From Bacteroidales bacterium (GTDB lineage Bacteria; Bacteroidota; Bacteroidia; Bacteroidales; GCA-2711565), in the NCBI GenBank assembly GCA_029938505.1, contig JAOZUV010000059.1, positions 1-8,950 of the forward strand: 8,950 nt of DNA. The letters run 5' to 3'. A program made the translations under genes and the position numbers. This document shows, in pieces, positions 7,594-8,950 of the stretch (position 1 is its first letter; each line of letters begins with the position of its first letter). A model generated the notes under the pieces. That model was not told the origin of the DNA, made no database searches, and saw only the letters and a program-made list of their open reading frames with translations.

Positions 7594-8427
7594 TTATTTT
7601 TTTTCAAAATAAGCAGCAACCCAGCGATTTTTCAATTTATTATTTATAAATTTTAAACCAGATTCTGCTGCCTTTTCTTTAATCATTTTTAAATCTTCAT
7701 CATAAAAACCACTGAAATAAATACGTCCATTTTCAGCTAAAGATTCTGCATAAAAAGGAATATCACGTAGCAAAATATTTCGATTAATATTCGCAAAAAT
7801 AACCGAATACGATTTGCCTTTAATATCTGTAGCATCTCCTTGAATAACTTTAATATCAGAAAATCTATTCCGCTCAACATTTTGAGCACTATTGCGATAA
7901 GCCCATTCATCATTGTCGATAGCATCCAATTGTTTGGCTCCTTTCATGGCCGCCAAAATTGCTAGGATACCTGTACCACAACCCATATCCAATACCGTTT
8001 CACCCTCAAAATTATTTTCCAAAATATATTCCAATATTTGTGATGTTGTTTCGTGATGAGCAGTTCCAAAAGACATTTGGGGTTCAATCAAAATCTCATA
8101 CTTAATATCAGGCTTACTTATGTGAAAAGGAGCTCTGATATAACATTGGTCGGCTATAGTCACTGATGGATAATTGCTTTCCCATACCTCATTCCAGTTT
8201 TGATCCTTAATTTTATCAAAGCTATAACCAATATCCATAGCGGGAAGGTTGGTTACCAGCATTTCATTGATGACATCCTCATTAAAAAGAGGCTCCTGAA
8301 TATAAGCCAAAACACCATTATCCTTCTCTTCAAAACTCTCAAATTCTAGTTCTGACAAATAAGCCATTAAAATTTCATTCTGAGCTTCGCCCGTTTTGAA
8401 ATAAAATTTAACTCCAATATAATTCAT
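7594..8427 (-). CDS. prmA: Ribosomal protein L11 methyltransferase
   Basis: PrmA is a cytoplasmic S-adenosylmethionine-dependent enzyme that methylates lysines and the N-terminal amino group of ribosomal protein L11. The 277-residue protein (E. coli 293) has a small N-terminal substrate-recognition domain (about 1-85) and a C-terminal Rossmann methyltransferase domain. SFGTAHHETT (119-128) is the PrmA signature before the SAM site. VLDMGCGTGILAILAAMKGA (145-164) is motif I. The acidic IDND (170-173) should contact the SAM ribose. VIQGDATD (194-201) follows, and FANINRNIL (211-219) is the motif IV catalytic loop, a family variant of NILANPL. The start at 8427 gives the expected N-terminus and leaves a 9-base gap from the tpiA stop. 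It is followed after 25 bases by the large exported-protein gene. PrmA is usually dispensable where it has been deleted, so its placement probably reflects operon history more than shared function. Confidence 0.95.
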   Translation of the reverse strand: MNYIGVKFYFKTGEAQNEILMAYLSELEFESFEEKDNGVLAYIQEPLFNEDVINEMLVTNLPAMDIGYSFDKIKDQNWNEVWESNYPSVTIADQCYIRAPFHISKPDIKYEILIEPQMSFGTAHHETTSQILEYILENNFEGETVLDMGCGTGILAILAAMKGAKQLDAIDNDEWAYRNSAQNVERNRFSDIKVIQGDATDIKGKSYSVIFANINRNILLRDIPFYAESLAENGRIYFSGFYDEDLKMIKEKAAESGLKFINNKLKNRWVAAYFEKK

Positions 8428-8436
8428 CTATTAAAT

Positions 8437-8950
8437 TTAAAAACTTTTATAAATATGATAAAATTCTTCGGACTTCAATGAGGCTCCACCTATCAATCCT
8501 CCATCCACATCAGGATTGGCAAACAATTCACGCGCATTTTTTGCATTGCAGCTTCCACCATATAAAATACTACAGTCGTTGGCAATATCTTTTCCAAATT
8601 TTTCGATTAACAAATTACGAATAAAAGCATGCATTTCCTGAGCTTGGTCAGAAGTAGCTGTCAATCCTGTACCAATCGCCCAAACCGGTTCATAAGCAAT
8701 AACTACATTTTCAAATTCAGTATCACTTAAATGAAATAAGCCCTCCTCAATTTGCGATTTAACAATATCAAAATGAGTTTTATTTTCTCTTTCGGCCAAT
8801 TGCTCACCACAACAAAATATGGGTTTGATACTTTGATCCAATAAAATATCTACTTTTTCTTTTAATAATTCAGATGATTCATTAAAATACTTACGACGTT
8901 CGCTATGACCAACAATGCAAAACTCAACACCAATGGAGCTCAGCATGGCT
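8437..8950 (-). CDS. tpiA: Triosephosphate isomerase, C-terminal two thirds, 5' truncated by window edge
   Basis: TpiA interconverts dihydroxyacetone phosphate and glyceraldehyde 3-phosphate in glycolysis and gluconeogenesis. About 170 of the usual 250 residues are visible, with the frame open through the right edge; the Met encoded at 8944-8946 is internal (A-M-L-S-S-I-G in the family pattern), not the start. CIVGHSERRKYF carries the catalytic His and the following SERR signature. AYEPVWAIGTG carries the catalytic Glu and begins the mobile loop 6; its continuation here is LTATSDQAQEMH. LYGGSCNAKNA and DGGLIGGASL form the phosphate-binding end of the TIM barrel. The catalytic N-terminal Lys lies outside the window. 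The stop is 9 bases before prmA, so tpiA is probably at or near the head of the tpiA-prmA-large protein-plsY operon. Confidence 0.97.
   Translation of the reverse strand, partial: AMLSSIGVEFCIVGHSERRKYFNESSELLKEKVDILLDQSIKPIFCCGEQLAERENKTHFDIVKSQIEEGLFHLSDTEFENVVIAYEPVWAIGTGLTATSDQAQEMHAFIRNLLIEKFGKDIANDCSILYGGSCNAKNARELFANPDVDGGLIGGASLKSEEFYHIYKSF

Noticed and set aside
7737..7925. A 62-residue minus-strand open frame inside prmA.
   Set aside because: It is in a different frame from the intact prmA methyltransferase domain and has no independent support.

Overview
The window reads as an ordinary chromosomal segment of an AT-rich member of the Bacteroidota. Three things point there. There are no Shine-Dalgarno sequences before the starts. 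The cold-shock gene has a perfect Bacteroidota-type -7 element (TAnnTTTG form). The main operon carries a very large, beta-rich exported protein of a kind common in that phylum. A marine or gut Marinilabiliales-like relative is possible, but that is only an impression from codon and protein style. No mobile elements, RNA genes, CRISPR arrays or phage genes were seen.

Layout. At 2-784 (+) is the C-terminal half of an ATP-dependent PEP carboxykinase (pckA), closed by a strong intrinsic terminator. At 922-1116 (+) is a single-gene cold-shock protein unit with its own promoter and terminator. The csp terminator faces a second terminator that serves dnaN from the opposite strand. Everything from 1234 to the right edge lies on the minus strand: tpiA (cut by the window edge), prmA, a 1483-residue exported protein of unknown function, plsY, then dnaN. 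The first four are packed with gaps of 9, 25 and 6 bases and look like one operon whose promoter lies outside the window. dnaN is set off by a 119-base gap holding a perfect DnaA box and a candidate promoter, so it probably has its own control, although no terminator separates it from plsY.

How the genes fit together. PckA and TpiA belong to central carbon metabolism (gluconeogenesis and glycolysis). PlsY makes lysophosphatidic acid, the first step of phospholipid synthesis. PrmA methylates ribosomal protein L11. DnaN is the replication sliding clamp. The least understood element is the 1483-residue protein: signal peptide, helical N-terminus, a winged-helix-like segment around residues 445-512, and a long beta-rich body with at least one recognisable internal repeat. 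Its place directly before plsY suggests, without proving, a cell-envelope role. The isolated DnaA box before dnaN is the most interesting regulatory signal. I found no convincing new defence or mobile system here.
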